Assembly (NCBI RefSeq): GCF_002287065.1
Contig: NZ_NSJZ01000001.1
Coordinates: forward strand, 62,001-126,000
Length of the DNA stretch: 64,000 nt
Source of the DNA: Paracoccus salipaludis
GTDB lineage: Bacteria > Pseudomonadota > Alphaproteobacteria > Rhodobacterales > Rhodobacteraceae
Reading direction: 5' to 3'
Shown in pieces: positions 55,602 through 64,000 of this stretch. The translations under genes and the position numbers were made by a program. Under the pieces are notes generated by a model. It saw only the letters and a list, made by a program, of their open reading frames with translations, was not told the DNA's origin and did not search any database. Within the stretch, counting starts at the first letter, position 1; each line of letters opens with the position of its first letter.

Positions 55602-57463
55602 CGCGTCTCGATCCCCAGCCAGGCCTCGCGGCCGGGGGCGGCATAGCCCCAGGTTTCGGAATACTCCTCGTCGAACAGGTTGGTGACGCGGGCGGACAGC
55701 CGCGCCTGGTCGGTCAGGTCATAGCTGGCGGCAAGGTTGACGCTGGTGAAGTCGGGCAGGTCCTCGATGGCGTAGCTGCCCCAGTACTGCGTGTCGGCAA
55801 GGTCGCGGACATGGCGCAGATCGGCCGCCACCCAGCCCCGCCCGCCGAAGGTCTGCAGGCTCACGTTCGCCGCAAGCTCGTGCCGGGGCCGGCGCACCTC
55901 GACCGAGCCGTCGGAATTGGTCGCATCCAGATAGGTATAGGCCGCGCCGAGTGTCAGCGTCTCTGTCACCTCTTGCCGCAAGGCCACCTCGACCCCCTCG
56001 CGCCGGCTGGTGCCGTCCTGGTTGTAATAGTTGGTCCCGTTGGGCAGCAGCACGCCGCTGAAGGTGATCTCGTCCTCCAGCCGCTCCTTGAACCAGGTCA
56101 CGTCGATGACCCCGCGCCCGTCCGGCAGGCTGTATTCGAGGCCGAAGTCGATGCTGCGGTTCTCCTCGGGCTTCAGGTCCGGGTTGCCGATATAGCCATA
56201 GCCGCCGAGGATCTCGAAATACTGCGGGTTGCTGATGCCTGTCCCGGCCGAGGCGTGCAGGCGCAGGGGCGTGCCCTCGATCCGCCAGGACAGGCCCGCG
56301 TTCCAGGTGGTCTTGGATTCGAACTCCGAGCTGTCGTCGTGGCGCAGGCCCAGCTGGATATCGAGGCCGTTGGCATAAGCGCCCCGGTATTCCAGTGCCG
56401 TCGAGCGCGTCTCGCGCCGGTTGTCGGCCACGCCCGTGGCCTCGTCGGTGATCCAGTCCTGCGCCAGTGCGAGGGTCTGGTCCGCTTCGGCCACCGGGCC
56501 GTCAAGGCCAAAGGTCGCGCGATACTTCAGCGCCCGCGTCCGCGCGCGCGAGGTGGTGCCGTCATCCGATTCCAGCCGGTAGCGGGTGTCCTGCCAGGCC
56601 AGCCGGTGCTCGAGCCGCCCGTCAAGCGTGTCCAGGGTGGCCCAGACCGTGCCGATCCGCTCGTCGCGCTTTGCCTCGTCGTCGCTGTCGATCAGGTAGT
56701 CGTCGGGGCCGGTGGCGGCCCAGTTGGTGGCGTCGAAACCATAGCGTTCGTCGGAACGGCGGGCCGAAAAGCCGAAGGTCAGCGTCTCGGTCGCGCGGTA
56801 GTCGCCGGACAGCGCCAGGGTCCCCCGGCGGATGCCGTCGTCGTCGCCCCCATCGCCCGCCGAGACGTCGAAGCCCTTGTCGTCGCGCCACGACCAGTCG
56901 CCCTGCAGCCTCCAGCGATCGCCCACGATGGACTGCCCCAGGGCGATCGCCTGGCCATTGCCAAGCTCGGCGCGGGCGAGGCCCCCGGTCCTGTCGGCCT
57001 TGCGGGTGATGATGTTGACCACGCCCGAGGCGGCGTTGGAGCCGTAGAAGACCGACTGCGGCCCGCGCAGCACCTCGATGCGCTCGACATCGGCCAGCTC
57101 GAGGCCGGAAAGGAAGTAGGGCTGATCGCCCGCCGCCGCGCTGACCCCGTCGATCAGGACCAGCGTGTGCCGCGTTTCGCCGCCGCGGATGCGGATCGCG
57201 GTGATCGAGGCGCCGGTGCTGCTGACCGAAACGCCCGGCAGGCCGCGCAGCGCATCCTGGACGCTGCTGACGCCGCGCCGGCGCAGGTCCTCGGCATCCA
57301 GCACGGTCGCGGCACGGCCATATGCGTCGGCCTCGACCGACGAGAAGCCGCCCGACAGGATCACGGGGTCCAGCGTCAGGGTGTCCTGCGCAAGGGCAGG
57401 GGCGGAAAGGACCAATGCGGCGGCAACGGGCGCGGCGGTCAGGCAAAGGATGCGGACGGGCAT
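55595..57463 (-). CDS. btuB: TonB-dependent cobalamin receptor BtuB
   Basis: The 622-residue outer-membrane receptor has a signal peptide (to about SAPALAQ), a TonB-box-like stretch DTLTLDPVILSGG, a plug with LRRRGVSSVQDALRGLPGVSVS and RIEVLRGPQSVFYGSNAASGVVNI, and a 22-strand barrel ending AWLGIETRW. Plug sequence and length match BtuB. ATG 57463 follows AGGGACCGATC-like sequence; the frame is open upstream without sense. Directly downstream of a cobalamin riboswitch, so expression should fall when adenosylcobalamin is plentiful. Confidence 0.9.
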   Translation of the reverse strand: MPVRILCLTAAPVAAALVLSAPALAQDTLTLDPVILSGGFSSVEADAYGRAATVLDAEDLRRRGVSSVQDALRGLPGVSVSSTGASITAIRIRGGETRHTLVLIDGVSAAAGDQPYFLSGLELADVERIEVLRGPQSVFYGSNAASGVVNIITRKADRTGGLARAELGNGQAIALGQSIVGDRWRLQGDWSWRDDKGFDVSAGDGGDDDGIRRGTLALSGDYRATETLTFGFSARRSDERYGFDATNWAATGPDDYLIDSDDEAKRDERIGTVWATLDTLDGRLEHRLAWQDTRYRLESDDGTTSRARTRALKYRATFGLDGPVAEADQTLALAQDWITDEATGVADNRRETRSTALEYRGAYANGLDIQLGLRHDDSSEFESKTTWNAGLSWRIEGTPLRLHASAGTGISNPQYFEILGGYGYIGNPDLKPEENRSIDFGLEYSLPDGRGVIDVTWFKERLEDEITFSGVLLPNGTNYYNQDGTSRREGVEVALRQEVTETLTLGAAYTYLDATNSDGSVEVRRPRHELAANVSLQTFGGRGWVAADLRHVRDLADTQYWGSYAIEDLPDFTSVNLAASYDLTDQARLSARVTNLFDEEYSETWGYAAPGREAWLGIETRW

Positions 57464-57602
57464 GATCGGTCCCAAGGGGCGGGCAACGCCCGCGAGGTTG
57501 GCGTGGGTCCGGGGGCATGGCGGCCCCGCAGACGGCTGACGGATCACCGCTGCGGTCAGGCCGCTTCGCTGGCGCGCCCCGCACCATCGAAAGGGTGTCG
57601 CC

Positions 57603-57772
57603 GAGCAGGTCTCCTGGCTTGCGGGTCATCGCGTGCGCCGGCCTTCCCGGGGCCGGGGCCCCAGTGGCGTGTCGGCGCCGCTCTCCGCGCACAGTTGCGG
57701 GGGCAGCCACGGCCTCGGCCTGTTCCGGCCGTCCCGTGTTCCCTTTCAATCCGGCGGGGCCGGAACTCGGAC
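57603..57772 (-). ncRNA. Cobalamin riboswitch (AdoCbl)
   Basis: On the minus strand, 140-310 bases before btuB, the conserved elements occur in order: a 5' GGGAA block, the B12 box GCCCCCGCAACTGTG (57704-57690), GCCACTGG, GGGAAGG, GATGACCCGCAAGC, and CCAGGAGACCTGC closing the structure (57621-57605). This is the class I cobalamin riboswitch consensus. It controls the downstream btuB-F-C-D operon. Confidence 0.95.
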
Positions 57773-57773
57773 A

Positions 57774-58128
57774 GCGGCACATACGCGCAGGGCCGGTGCC
57801 GCGTCAATGGCCGGGACAGGGCCGCCGCTGCCCGCCCTGCCGCCACAGCCCGCGAGACGAGGGACGCCCCCCGGACCGGCACTCGGCAGACCGCAATGCT
57901 CTTGCGCGCCTTTGTCGGTCGGCCCGGCGCTTTTCGGTGGGCCGATGCCTCCGTCGGGTCGCTTCGGGAAACCGCCCCGAGGATGCGGGGGAAGGCGAAG
58001 GGACCGCGCCCGCAGCGCAGGGCTGATCCCCAAGGCCCGGTTTCGTCCGGGTGCCTCCGGAGTATGTCCGTCGATGGGCGGTTCTGGCCCTTTCAGCAGG
58101 CGCCGCCCGGGCCCGATCCCTTAGGGCG
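57774..58128. other. Spacer upstream of the cobalamin riboswitch
   Basis: About 350 bases between the riboswitch and the acyl-CoA synthetase gene contain no supported gene or RNA. The promoter of the btu operon must lie here, since it is the region upstream (on the minus strand) of the riboswitch; no clear -35/-10 pair was identified. Confidence 0.5.
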
Positions 58129-60009
58129 TCAGGTCCATTCCCAGGGGACGGTGAACTCGCCCAGCCGCTTTGCCACCTCGGCCTCGTCAGTGCCCGGTGC
58201 CCGGCTGACGCGTGCGGTCAGGCCCTTCCTGCGATCCTCGGCCACCTCGGCGACCGAGACGCCGGTGCCCTCCAGCGCCGCCGACAGGACGCGGGCGATC
58301 GCCAGCTTGCGCAGGGCGGGCTTGAAGACCTTGCCCACCGCGGTCGTCGGCAGTTCGGGCAGGATCTCGATATGCTTGGGGACGGCGGCGCGTTCGTGGA
58401 TATGCGCGCGGGCATGTTCGGCCAGCGCCCCGGGGGACACGCTCGCGCCGTCGCGCAACTGGACATAGACGCAGGGAAGCTCTCCGGCGAAGCTGTCGGG
58501 CTGGCCGATGGCGGCCGCGCCGACCACGTCGGGGTGCGACAGCATCCCTTCCTCGATCTCGGCCGGGTCGATGTTGTGGCCGCCCCGGATGATCAGGTCC
58601 TTGGCGCGCCCCGTGATCCACAGGTAGCCGTCCGAGTCGATCCGCCCGAGGTCGCCCGTCCGCAGGAAACGGTCCTCGGCGAACAGGTCGTGGTTCTTGT
58701 CCGTCTCGGTATAGGTCGACCCCTCGAAGACGCCGGGGTTGGCCACGCAGATCTCGCCCACCTCGTCGGTGCCGCAGTCCTTGAAGCCCTCGGGGGTGCG
58801 CCGCAGGATGCGGACATGGGTGTAGGGCAGGGGGATGCCGACCGAGCCCACCTTCTTCAGCCCGTCCACCGGGTTGCAGCTGACAAGGCAGGTGGCCTCG
58901 GTCAGGCCGTAGCCTTCGGCGATCTCGACGCCGGTCGCCTGCTTGAAGCGGTTGTAAAGCTCGATCGGCAGCGCGGCCGAACCCGAGATCGCCGTGCGGA
59001 GGCTGGACACGTCGGCGTTGACGGGGCGCTGCATCAGCGCGGCGATGGCCGTCGGCACGGTGATCAGGAAGGTCGCCTGCCAGCGTTCCACCAGCTTCCA
59101 GAAATTGTCCATCACGCCCTCGCCCCGGTATCCGGCGGGCGTCGGCATCACCATCATGGCGCCCGACTGGATGCAGGACATCAGGATCGGATAGGCCGCG
59201 AAGACGTGGAACAGCGGCAGCGGGCACATCAGCACGTCGCTTTCCCCAAACAGCAGCGAGCCGCCCAGGAAGCCGTTGTAGATCATGCCCGAATACTTGT
59301 GCTGGGCGATCTTGGGCATCCCCGTGGTGCCGCCCGTGTGGAAATAGGCGGCGACGCGGTCGGCCTGCACGTCCTCGAAGGTCAGCCGGTCATGGGGCTG
59401 GGCCGAGGCCGCCGCCTCGAAGTCCAGCACCCGCGCCTTGTGCTTCGCCACCACGCGCGGACGCAGGAAGCGCACGATCAGCCGCTTGAGCCCGCCAAGG
59501 TAGCGTGCCAGGTCGACCTCGAGCAGGGTCTGCACGTTGGGTGCCAGCTCCAGCGCCGCCGCCGCCTTCTGGGCCACGTCCGACTTGGGCATCGACTTCA
59601 GCGTGACCAGCACCTTGGCATTGGTTTCGCGCAGGATGCTGGCGATCTGTTCCGGTTCCAGCAGGGGGTTGATCGGGTTCACGATCCCCGCCGTCGCCCC
59701 CGCCAGCAGAACCACGGGCGTTTCCAGGCAGTTCGGCAGCAGATAGGCCACGGTGTCCGTGGGCCCCACGCCGAGGCTGCGGAACAGGTTGGCCGTCTCG
59801 GTCACGCGCTCGTGGAACTCGGTCCAGTTCAGCGTGCAGGCCCGGCTGCGGGGGTCGGACAGCAACTGGAATGCCAGGGCCGGACGCTGCGGGAAACGGT
59901 CGCGCGCGGCGGAAAGGAAGCCATGGATCGTCTTCGGCAGCGGCCGCTCGGCGTAAGGCATCTCGGCCTCGACCCGGTCACGATCCGCGATGCTGACAAA
60001 GCGCGACAT
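58129..60009 (-). CDS. Acyl-CoA synthetase (AMP-forming, FadD-like)
   Basis: The 626-residue adenylate-forming enzyme activates a carboxylic acid, probably fatty, to its acyl-CoA. AMP-binding signature: YFHTGGTTGMPKI (222-234). EGYGLTEAT and the adenylate-binding DGYLWITGRAKDLIIRGGHN with GEI motif are present, and a C-terminal lysine region TTAVGKVFKPALR (about 565). The start at ATG 60009 has GGAGGGGGA upstream. The ATP and AMP motifs are intact; chain-length specificity is unknown. Family lengths of 500-650 fit. Confidence 0.9.
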   Translation of the reverse strand: MSRFVSIADRDRVEAEMPYAERPLPKTIHGFLSAARDRFPQRPALAFQLLSDPRSRACTLNWTEFHERVTETANLFRSLGVGPTDTVAYLLPNCLETPVVLLAGATAGIVNPINPLLEPEQIASILRETNAKVLVTLKSMPKSDVAQKAAAALELAPNVQTLLEVDLARYLGGLKRLIVRFLRPRVVAKHKARVLDFEAAASAQPHDRLTFEDVQADRVAAYFHTGGTTGMPKIAQHKYSGMIYNGFLGGSLLFGESDVLMCPLPLFHVFAAYPILMSCIQSGAMMVMPTPAGYRGEGVMDNFWKLVERWQATFLITVPTAIAALMQRPVNADVSSLRTAISGSAALPIELYNRFKQATGVEIAEGYGLTEATCLVSCNPVDGLKKVGSVGIPLPYTHVRILRRTPEGFKDCGTDEVGEICVANPGVFEGSTYTETDKNHDLFAEDRFLRTGDLGRIDSDGYLWITGRAKDLIIRGGHNIDPAEIEEGMLSHPDVVGAAAIGQPDSFAGELPCVYVQLRDGASVSPGALAEHARAHIHERAAVPKHIEILPELPTTAVGKVFKPALRKLAIARVLSAALEGTGVSVAEVAEDRRKGLTARVSRAPGTDEAEVAKRLGEFTVPWEWT

Positions 60010-60224
60010 CGGCTCCCCCTCCGTAATTCCCGCAAGGGGAAGATGGGCTGAAATCTGCCCAAGGGGCAAGTTTCCGGCGACGGACCCGCACAGGAACGCG
60101 GCGTCAGGCCTTGGATCAGGCGAAGGAATAACAATCTATGGTTGATTATGACAAGACGTGATGCCTGCTTGCGCGTGTGCGTGATCGGGCGGATCGCCAG
60201 CCAGTTCAGAGATCGGAAGCCAGG

Positions 60225-60740
60225 ATGAAAACACGCCTTTCGCTCGCCGTCGCGGCCCTTGCACTGGCCCTGCCAGGGGCGGTCCTTTCGAATCCGCTGC
60301 GCGTGCAGGCGGCCGCACCCGGGGCCGCAAGCTGCCCGGCGACCAGCCGTGGCGAGAACGAGGCCGCCGCCCGCGTGACCAGCCAGCAGCGCGCGGCCGC
60401 CAACCTGCCCCCGGTCCGCGCCAATGCGCGCCTTGCCCAGGCGGCGGCGAAGCACGCCTGCGACATGGCCCGGCGCGGGGTCATGGCCCATCAGGGCAGC
60501 CGCACGCAGGGGCCTGCGCAGCGGGTCAAGGGCGTGGGCTATCGCCCCATCGTGACGGCCGAGAACATCGCTGCCGGTCCCTTCGACCTCGGACAGGTGC
60601 TGACGGTATGGAGCCGATCCTCGGGCCACGCGCAGAACATCATGCTGCCGCCCGTGGCCGACTTCGGCATCGGCCGGGCGATCGGGTCGGACGGCAAGAC
60701 CGTCTTCTGGGCCGCCGTCTACGCCGCCCCCAAGGGCTGA
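60225..60740 (+). CDS. CAP/SCP-superfamily secreted protein
   Basis: The 171-residue product has a signal peptide (MKTRLSLAVAALALALPGAV) and a CAP domain. NEAAARVTSQQRAAANLPPV, then ARLAQAAAKHACDMARRGVMAH is the CAP helix-1 pattern with a His-bearing turn; the second His is replaced in the SGHAQNIMLPPV segment near 130, followed by FGIGRAIGSDGKTVFWAAVYA. CAP proteins occur in defence and cell-wall contexts; bacterial roles are unclear. ATG 60225 is preferred over a frame start at 60177. Confidence 0.82.
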   Translation: MKTRLSLAVAALALALPGAVLSNPLRVQAAAPGAASCPATSRGENEAAARVTSQQRAAANLPPVRANARLAQAAAKHACDMARRGVMAHQGSRTQGPAQRVKGVGYRPIVTAENIAAGPFDLGQVLTVWSRSSGHAQNIMLPPVADFGIGRAIGSDGKTVFWAAVYAAPKG

Positions 60741-60761
60741 GGCCCATCCCGGAAAAGACAG

Positions 60762-60782
60762 CGCCGCCCGGCAGGGGCGGCG
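60762..60782. terminator. Hairpin between CAP gene and tRNA-Thr
   Basis: Perfect 8-bp arms CGCCGCCC and GGGCGGCG with a 5-base loop lie between the CAP gene and the convergent tRNA-Thr. Confidence 0.45.
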
Positions 60783-60803
60783 TGGCAGGCGAGTGAATGG
60801 AAG

Positions 60804-60879
60804 TGGTGCCGCAGAAGGGACTCGAACCCCCGACCCCATCATTACGAATGACGTGCTCTACCAGCTGAGCTACTGCGGC
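60804..60879 (-). tRNA. tRNA-Thr (CGT)
   Basis: The minus strand folds as a 76-nt cloverleaf starting GCCGCAGTAGCTCAGCTGG with anticodon CGT in loop ATTCGTAAT, T-loop GTTCGAGTC, acceptor GCCGCAG/CTGCGGC and encoded CCA. Confidence 0.97.
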
Positions 60880-60922
60880 GTGCGGGGCGGATTAGCACCA
60901 TCCCGCGGGCAGGGGAAGGGGG

Positions 60923-62725
60923 TCAGCGCATTTCCTGCCCCGGTGACGTCACAGGTTCGACATCGGGCCGCACCGGGGGCTCGCCCGCCGCGGGTTCGAT
61001 CACCTCGACGGTGACAACCGTGGGGGGCTCGGCCGCGCCGGGTGCCGGGTCCACCGGCGGCTGCGGACCGGCCTCGGCGACGGTTGCGGGACCCTCCGAA
61101 GCCGGCGCGGCTGCGCCGATCATTCCGGGCGCCGAGGGCTCGGCCCCCGAGGCGCCGCGCCGCGATTTCCTGCCCGAGGGCTTCTCGCGGTGGGTCACGG
61201 TCGAGGAGGGCTCGTAGTCCGAATCACGCTCGATCATGCCGGGCTGGACGGGACGAGGCGCCGGGCGCTGCGGCTTGGGCGCAGGCAGGGGCGGCGAGAC
61301 GCCGGCCACGGCGGCGGCATCGGCATCCTCCGCCGCATGCTGCGGGCGGCCGACGATCAGGGGCAGCATCTCGATCCCGTTTCCGGCCGTCGCCATGCGC
61401 GAGGCCACGGGGGGCTCGCGCCAGGTCAGCGTGTCGAAGCTGTGGCAGCTGTCGCAGACGGGCGACCATTCGGGCATGATGTTGTGGCAGTTGTCGCAAA
61501 CCCACTGCGGCCCGCGGCTCGCGTTCATGGCGCGCGCCAGCCAGCCGCGCACGACGCTGTCGTCGGCGCCCGAGCCGCGTTCCACCGCCGCCATGATCGC
61601 GATGGACCGCACGGTCGGATGCGTTTCGGCCAGGTCGCCCAGCGCGCGGCGGGCGGCGGGGAAGTCCTCGGCCGCCAGCGCAAGTTCCGCCCGCAGCAGG
61701 CGCGATTCCTCGTGGTCGGGGTTCTGGCGGATCAGGTCCTCGAAGCGGCGCATCCGCTGGGCGGGCGTCTCGTCGGGGACGATCTCGGCATAGGCCGCGG
61801 CCAGCGAGGGGTGGGGCTGCGCGCCCCAGGCCTTCTGCAGCAGGCGGCTGGCGTTGCGGGTGTCCTTCTGCGCCAGGTAGCTGCGGGCGGCCAGCACGGC
61901 GGCCGGCACCAGATCGGGCGAGGCCTTGTTGGCGCTGATCGCGGCCTCGCGCGCGCTGATGGAATTGCCGTGGGCCAGCACCTCGGACGCTTCCTGCAGG
62001 GCCAGAACGGCGTCGCGGCGGATCGCCACGTCCTTGGGCAGCGCGCCCTGCCGGCGCTTGTCCTTCAGGGTCGAGCGCGCCCCCTTCCAGTCATGGGCGC
62101 GGGTCTGCAGCGTCAGCAGCGTGTCCTGAAGGCCCGCGTTGGTGGGCTTGATCGCATAGGCCTTCTCGGCCAGCCGCAGCGCGGTCGAGGTGTCGCCCAT
62201 GGCAAGGCGCTGCTGCATCAGCCCCCGGATGCCGACAAAGCGGGTGCGGTTGTCGGTCAGCATCTCGCGGTAGACCTGTTCCGCATGGGTGGCGTCGCCC
62301 GCCGTCTCGGCCGCCTGCGCGGCCAGCAGGTTGGTCAGGTGCGGCTGGTCCAGGTACCTGGCGGCGCGCTTGGCGTGGTCCTGCGCCAGGCGTCCCTCGC
62401 CCGAGGCGACGGCGAGCATCCCCTCGGCCAGTGCCTGGTAGCCGCGGCGTTCGCGCGTGCGGTCGAAATAGCGGTGGATCGCGGTGCGGTCGCCCGCGAG
62501 GAACCGCAGGAAGGCCAGCGCCAGACGCAGGATCTGGACCGCGAGCCAGGCCAGGAACAGCGCCACGAGGGCGGCGATGGCGGCCTGCACCGGCCCCAGC
62601 GTGTATTCGACGCCGTTGAACTGGATCAGCAGAGGCTCGCCATGTTCGGCCAGGTACATCGCCCCCAACGCCGCCGCCAGCACGACGGCGAAGAAGAACG
62701 TGACCTTGAGAAGCGTAAGCAGCAT
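60923..62725 (-). CDS. hemY: HemY-family heme-biosynthesis-associated membrane protein
   Basis: The 600-residue protein has two N-terminal transmembrane helices (about 5-27 and 45-67) and the HemY_N region GVEYTLGPVQAAIAALVALFL. TPR repeats fill residues 95-400. A C-terminal zinc-like CDNCHNIMPEWSPVCDSCHSF block (about 415-440) follows, then a Pro/Ala-rich tail. Alphaproteobacterial HemY with this CxxC tail lies next to the Mic60-like gene and hemC/hemD, as here. Role in tetrapyrrole synthesis is suggested by context; the enzyme activity is unproven (this HemY is not protoporphyrinogen oxidase). Confidence 0.88.
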   Translation of the reverse strand: MLLTLLKVTFFFAVVLAAALGAMYLAEHGEPLLIQFNGVEYTLGPVQAAIAALVALFLAWLAVQILRLALAFLRFLAGDRTAIHRYFDRTRERRGYQALAEGMLAVASGEGRLAQDHAKRAARYLDQPHLTNLLAAQAAETAGDATHAEQVYREMLTDNRTRFVGIRGLMQQRLAMGDTSTALRLAEKAYAIKPTNAGLQDTLLTLQTRAHDWKGARSTLKDKRRQGALPKDVAIRRDAVLALQEASEVLAHGNSISAREAAISANKASPDLVPAAVLAARSYLAQKDTRNASRLLQKAWGAQPHPSLAAAYAEIVPDETPAQRMRRFEDLIRQNPDHEESRLLRAELALAAEDFPAARRALGDLAETHPTVRSIAIMAAVERGSGADDSVVRGWLARAMNASRGPQWVCDNCHNIMPEWSPVCDSCHSFDTLTWREPPVASRMATAGNGIEMLPLIVGRPQHAAEDADAAAVAGVSPPLPAPKPQRPAPRPVQPGMIERDSDYEPSSTVTHREKPSGRKSRRGASGAEPSAPGMIGAAAPASEGPATVAEAGPQPPVDPAPGAAEPPTVVTVEVIEPAAGEPPVRPDVEPVTSPGQEMR

Positions 62726-62736
62726 CGGCGGGAACC

Positions 62737-64000
62737 TCAGTTGGACGGGGCTGCGGCGCGGGCGTCGGCCGGCGGCGTTTCGGGTTGGTGCAGGGGCACG
62801 GTGGCCGTGATGACCGGCGGCGTGGGACGAAGTGCCGCGCCTGCCGCCGCCGGTTCGGCGGCGGGGGCGGAGGGTTCGGCGGGCGCGGGCGCTTCAGCGG
62901 CCCCGCCCTCGGGCGCAGGGGAAGCCTCGGCGGCAGCTTCAGCGGCGGCGGCCGGGGCAGGCTCGGCAGGTGCGGGCGCTTCAGCGGCCCCGCCCTCGGG
63001 CGCAGGGGAAGCCTCGGCGGCAGCTTCAGCAGCGGCGGCCGGGGCTGGCTCGGCGGGGGCAGCGGCCGCTGCGTCCCCGGCGGCAGGGGCAGGTTCCGGT
63101 GCGGGCGGCGCCTCGGGCGCGCCGGGGGCGGCGTTAGCCGCGTCTTCTGTCGCAGGGGCGGCCGGGGCGACCAGCGTGCCCAGGGCGGCCTGCGCCTGGA
63201 CATAGGCCTGCGCCTGCGCGGTCCAGTCGGCCATCGCGGGGCGCGCGGCTTCGGGCAGGGCGGCCAGTTCGTCCAGCGCGGCCTGGATGTGGCCCCGCTC
63301 GACCGCCGCGCCCGAGCGCGACAGCACCGCGTCCGCGTCCGAGCCTTGCCGCGGCTCGACCGAGCGCGCGCCGGTCTGGGCGCGCAGGAAGTTCCCCAGG
63401 ATGCTTCCTTCGCCCTGCGCCGATTCGGCCTGCAGGGACGCGCGCACACCGGCGCGGGCGGCAGGGGGGAAGGCCGCGACCAGCTCGTCCAGCGTGGGAA
63501 CCCGGGCCGTCAGCGCGGGCGGCGGCGTCACGCCCGCCTCCTCGAGCTGCGCCAGCGCGGCCGTGGGGGGCGCGCCGCTTTGCAGCGCCTCGCCGATGGC
63601 CAGCGCGGCCGAGGCGGCCTGGGCGCGGCGCGCGGCGTCCTCGGCCGACTGCGCCAGCGTGGTGGCGCGCGTCTCCGCCTCGGCCAGCCGCGCTTGGGCC
63701 TCGTCGGCGGCAGTGGCGATGCGCTGGGACAGGGCATCCGCCTCGGCGGCCAGCGCGTTCAGCCGCTCGACCGCGGCGGGATCGACGGCGGGGCGCTGCG
63801 CCAGTTCGGCGATCCGGGCCGCTTGCGCGTCAAGCTGCTGCTGAAGCGGGGCCAGATCGACGGCCGGGGTGTCCCGCAGCGTGGCAGCCGCCTCTTCCAG
63901 CGCCGTGAGCCGCCCGGCCTGCTCGTCTGCCGCCGATTGGAGCGGGGCAAGATCCACGGTCTGCTGGGGCGCGCTGCGCAGGGCGGTCACGGCCTCGTCC
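62737..64000 (-). CDS. Mitofilin/Mic60-like protein (5' end outside window)
   Basis: The C-terminal 421 codons of a membrane-shaping protein are visible. A long coiled-coil rich in Ala/Gln/Glu/Arg occupies the part before a mitofilin-like C-terminal domain (PTLDELVAAFPPAARAGVRA, then GNFLRAQTGARSVEPRQGSDAD, LSRSGAAVERGHIQAALDEL). A low-complexity Ala/Pro tail with a duplicated 29-residue unit follows. Bacterial Mic60 acts in inner-membrane curvature and often sits beside hemY in alphaproteobacteria. The frame stays open at the right edge. Confidence 0.8.
   Translation of the reverse strand, partial: DEAVTALRSAPQQTVDLAPLQSAADEQAGRLTALEEAAATLRDTPAVDLAPLQQQLDAQAARIAELAQRPAVDPAAVERLNALAAEADALSQRIATAADEAQARLAEAETRATTLAQSAEDAARRAQAASAALAIGEALQSGAPPTAALAQLEEAGVTPPPALTARVPTLDELVAAFPPAARAGVRASLQAESAQGEGSILGNFLRAQTGARSVEPRQGSDADAVLSRSGAAVERGHIQAALDELAALPEAARPAMADWTAQAQAYVQAQAALGTLVAPAAPATEDAANAAPGAPEAPPAPEPAPAAGDAAAAAPAEPAPAAAAEAAAEASPAPEGGAAEAPAPAEPAPAAAAEAAAEASPAPEGGAAEAPAPAEPSAPAAEPAAAGAALRPTPPVITATVPLHQPETPPADARAAAPSN
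62872..63053 (-). repeat. Tandem 87-bp in-frame repeat in the Mic60-like gene
   Basis: Two nearly identical 87-bp units encode the 29-residue stretch APAEPAPAAAAEAAAEASPA followed by PEGGAAEAP, twice. The period is exactly 29 codons, so copy-number change would keep the frame. Confidence 0.75.

Noticed and set aside
55436-58468. 1010-codon open frame on the plus strand
   Set aside because: It runs opposite to btuB, the riboswitch and the acyl-CoA synthetase gene, all clearly recognised; it exists because of high GC content.

Overview
This window looks like ordinary chromosome from a high-GC alphaproteobacterium of the Rhodobacteraceae, most like Paracoccus. The pointers are the gene orders argH / small lipoprotein / lysA / TIGR02302-family protein and hemY / mic60-like gene, an acetoacetyl-CoA reductase (PhaB), a CtrA-type site (TTAA-N7-TTAAC), many ATGA or GTGA start/stop overlaps, and very GC-rich third codon positions. 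This is inference from gene content; no 16S gene is present.

Layout. 1-8.2 kb is housekeeping: gpmI (cut by the left edge), dut, a membrane-anchored ThiF/MoeB-like protein, a lipoprotein, an SH3 protein, a 2-hydroxyacid dehydrogenase, tRNA-Gly, then infA-maf-rng-yacG and tRNA-Phe. 8.2-9.7 kb is decayed DNA with a broken IS5-type transposase and a receiver-domain scrap. 9.7-13.8 kb is a very large multi-PAS HWE histidine kinase with its single-domain response regulator. 13.9-15.7 kb is a small operon (broken NIPSNAP-type gene, ABM monooxygenase, ACT protein) divergent from an ArsR-type regulator that has a palindrome over its start codon. 16.0-21.8 kb is a YbhG/F/S/R-type efflux operon, divergent from a CecR-like TetR gene with a perfect 13-bp inverted repeat between them.

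22.0-30.5 kb is an iron-siderophore uptake cluster: binding protein, two permeases, ATPase, TonB-dependent receptor, DUF2946-like protein and PepSY membrane protein. 30.5-31.95 kb is a gene-poor stretch. 31.95-51.4 kb returns to core genes: phaB, an EAL protein, a TlpA thioredoxin, argH, lptM-like, lysA, a TIGR02302/DUF4175 protein, an MJ0042 zinc-ribbon protein, ftsEX, plsC-like, a YadGH-type ABC exporter, a Hint-domain protein behind a CtrA-type site, rimO, a sulfotransferase and ettA.

51.5-64 kb holds small secreted and HNH proteins, a DsbA-like oxidoreductase, a btuB-btuF-btuC-btuD cobalamin uptake operon under a cobalamin riboswitch, an acyl-CoA synthetase, a CAP-domain protein, tRNA-Thr, hemY and a Mic60-like gene cut by the right edge. 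I see no clearly new defence or biosynthetic system, CRISPR array or prophage. The least ordinary items are the regulatory palindromes, the motif shared by the two iron-uptake promoters, the CtrA-type site, the membrane-tethered E1-like enzyme and the decayed regions.
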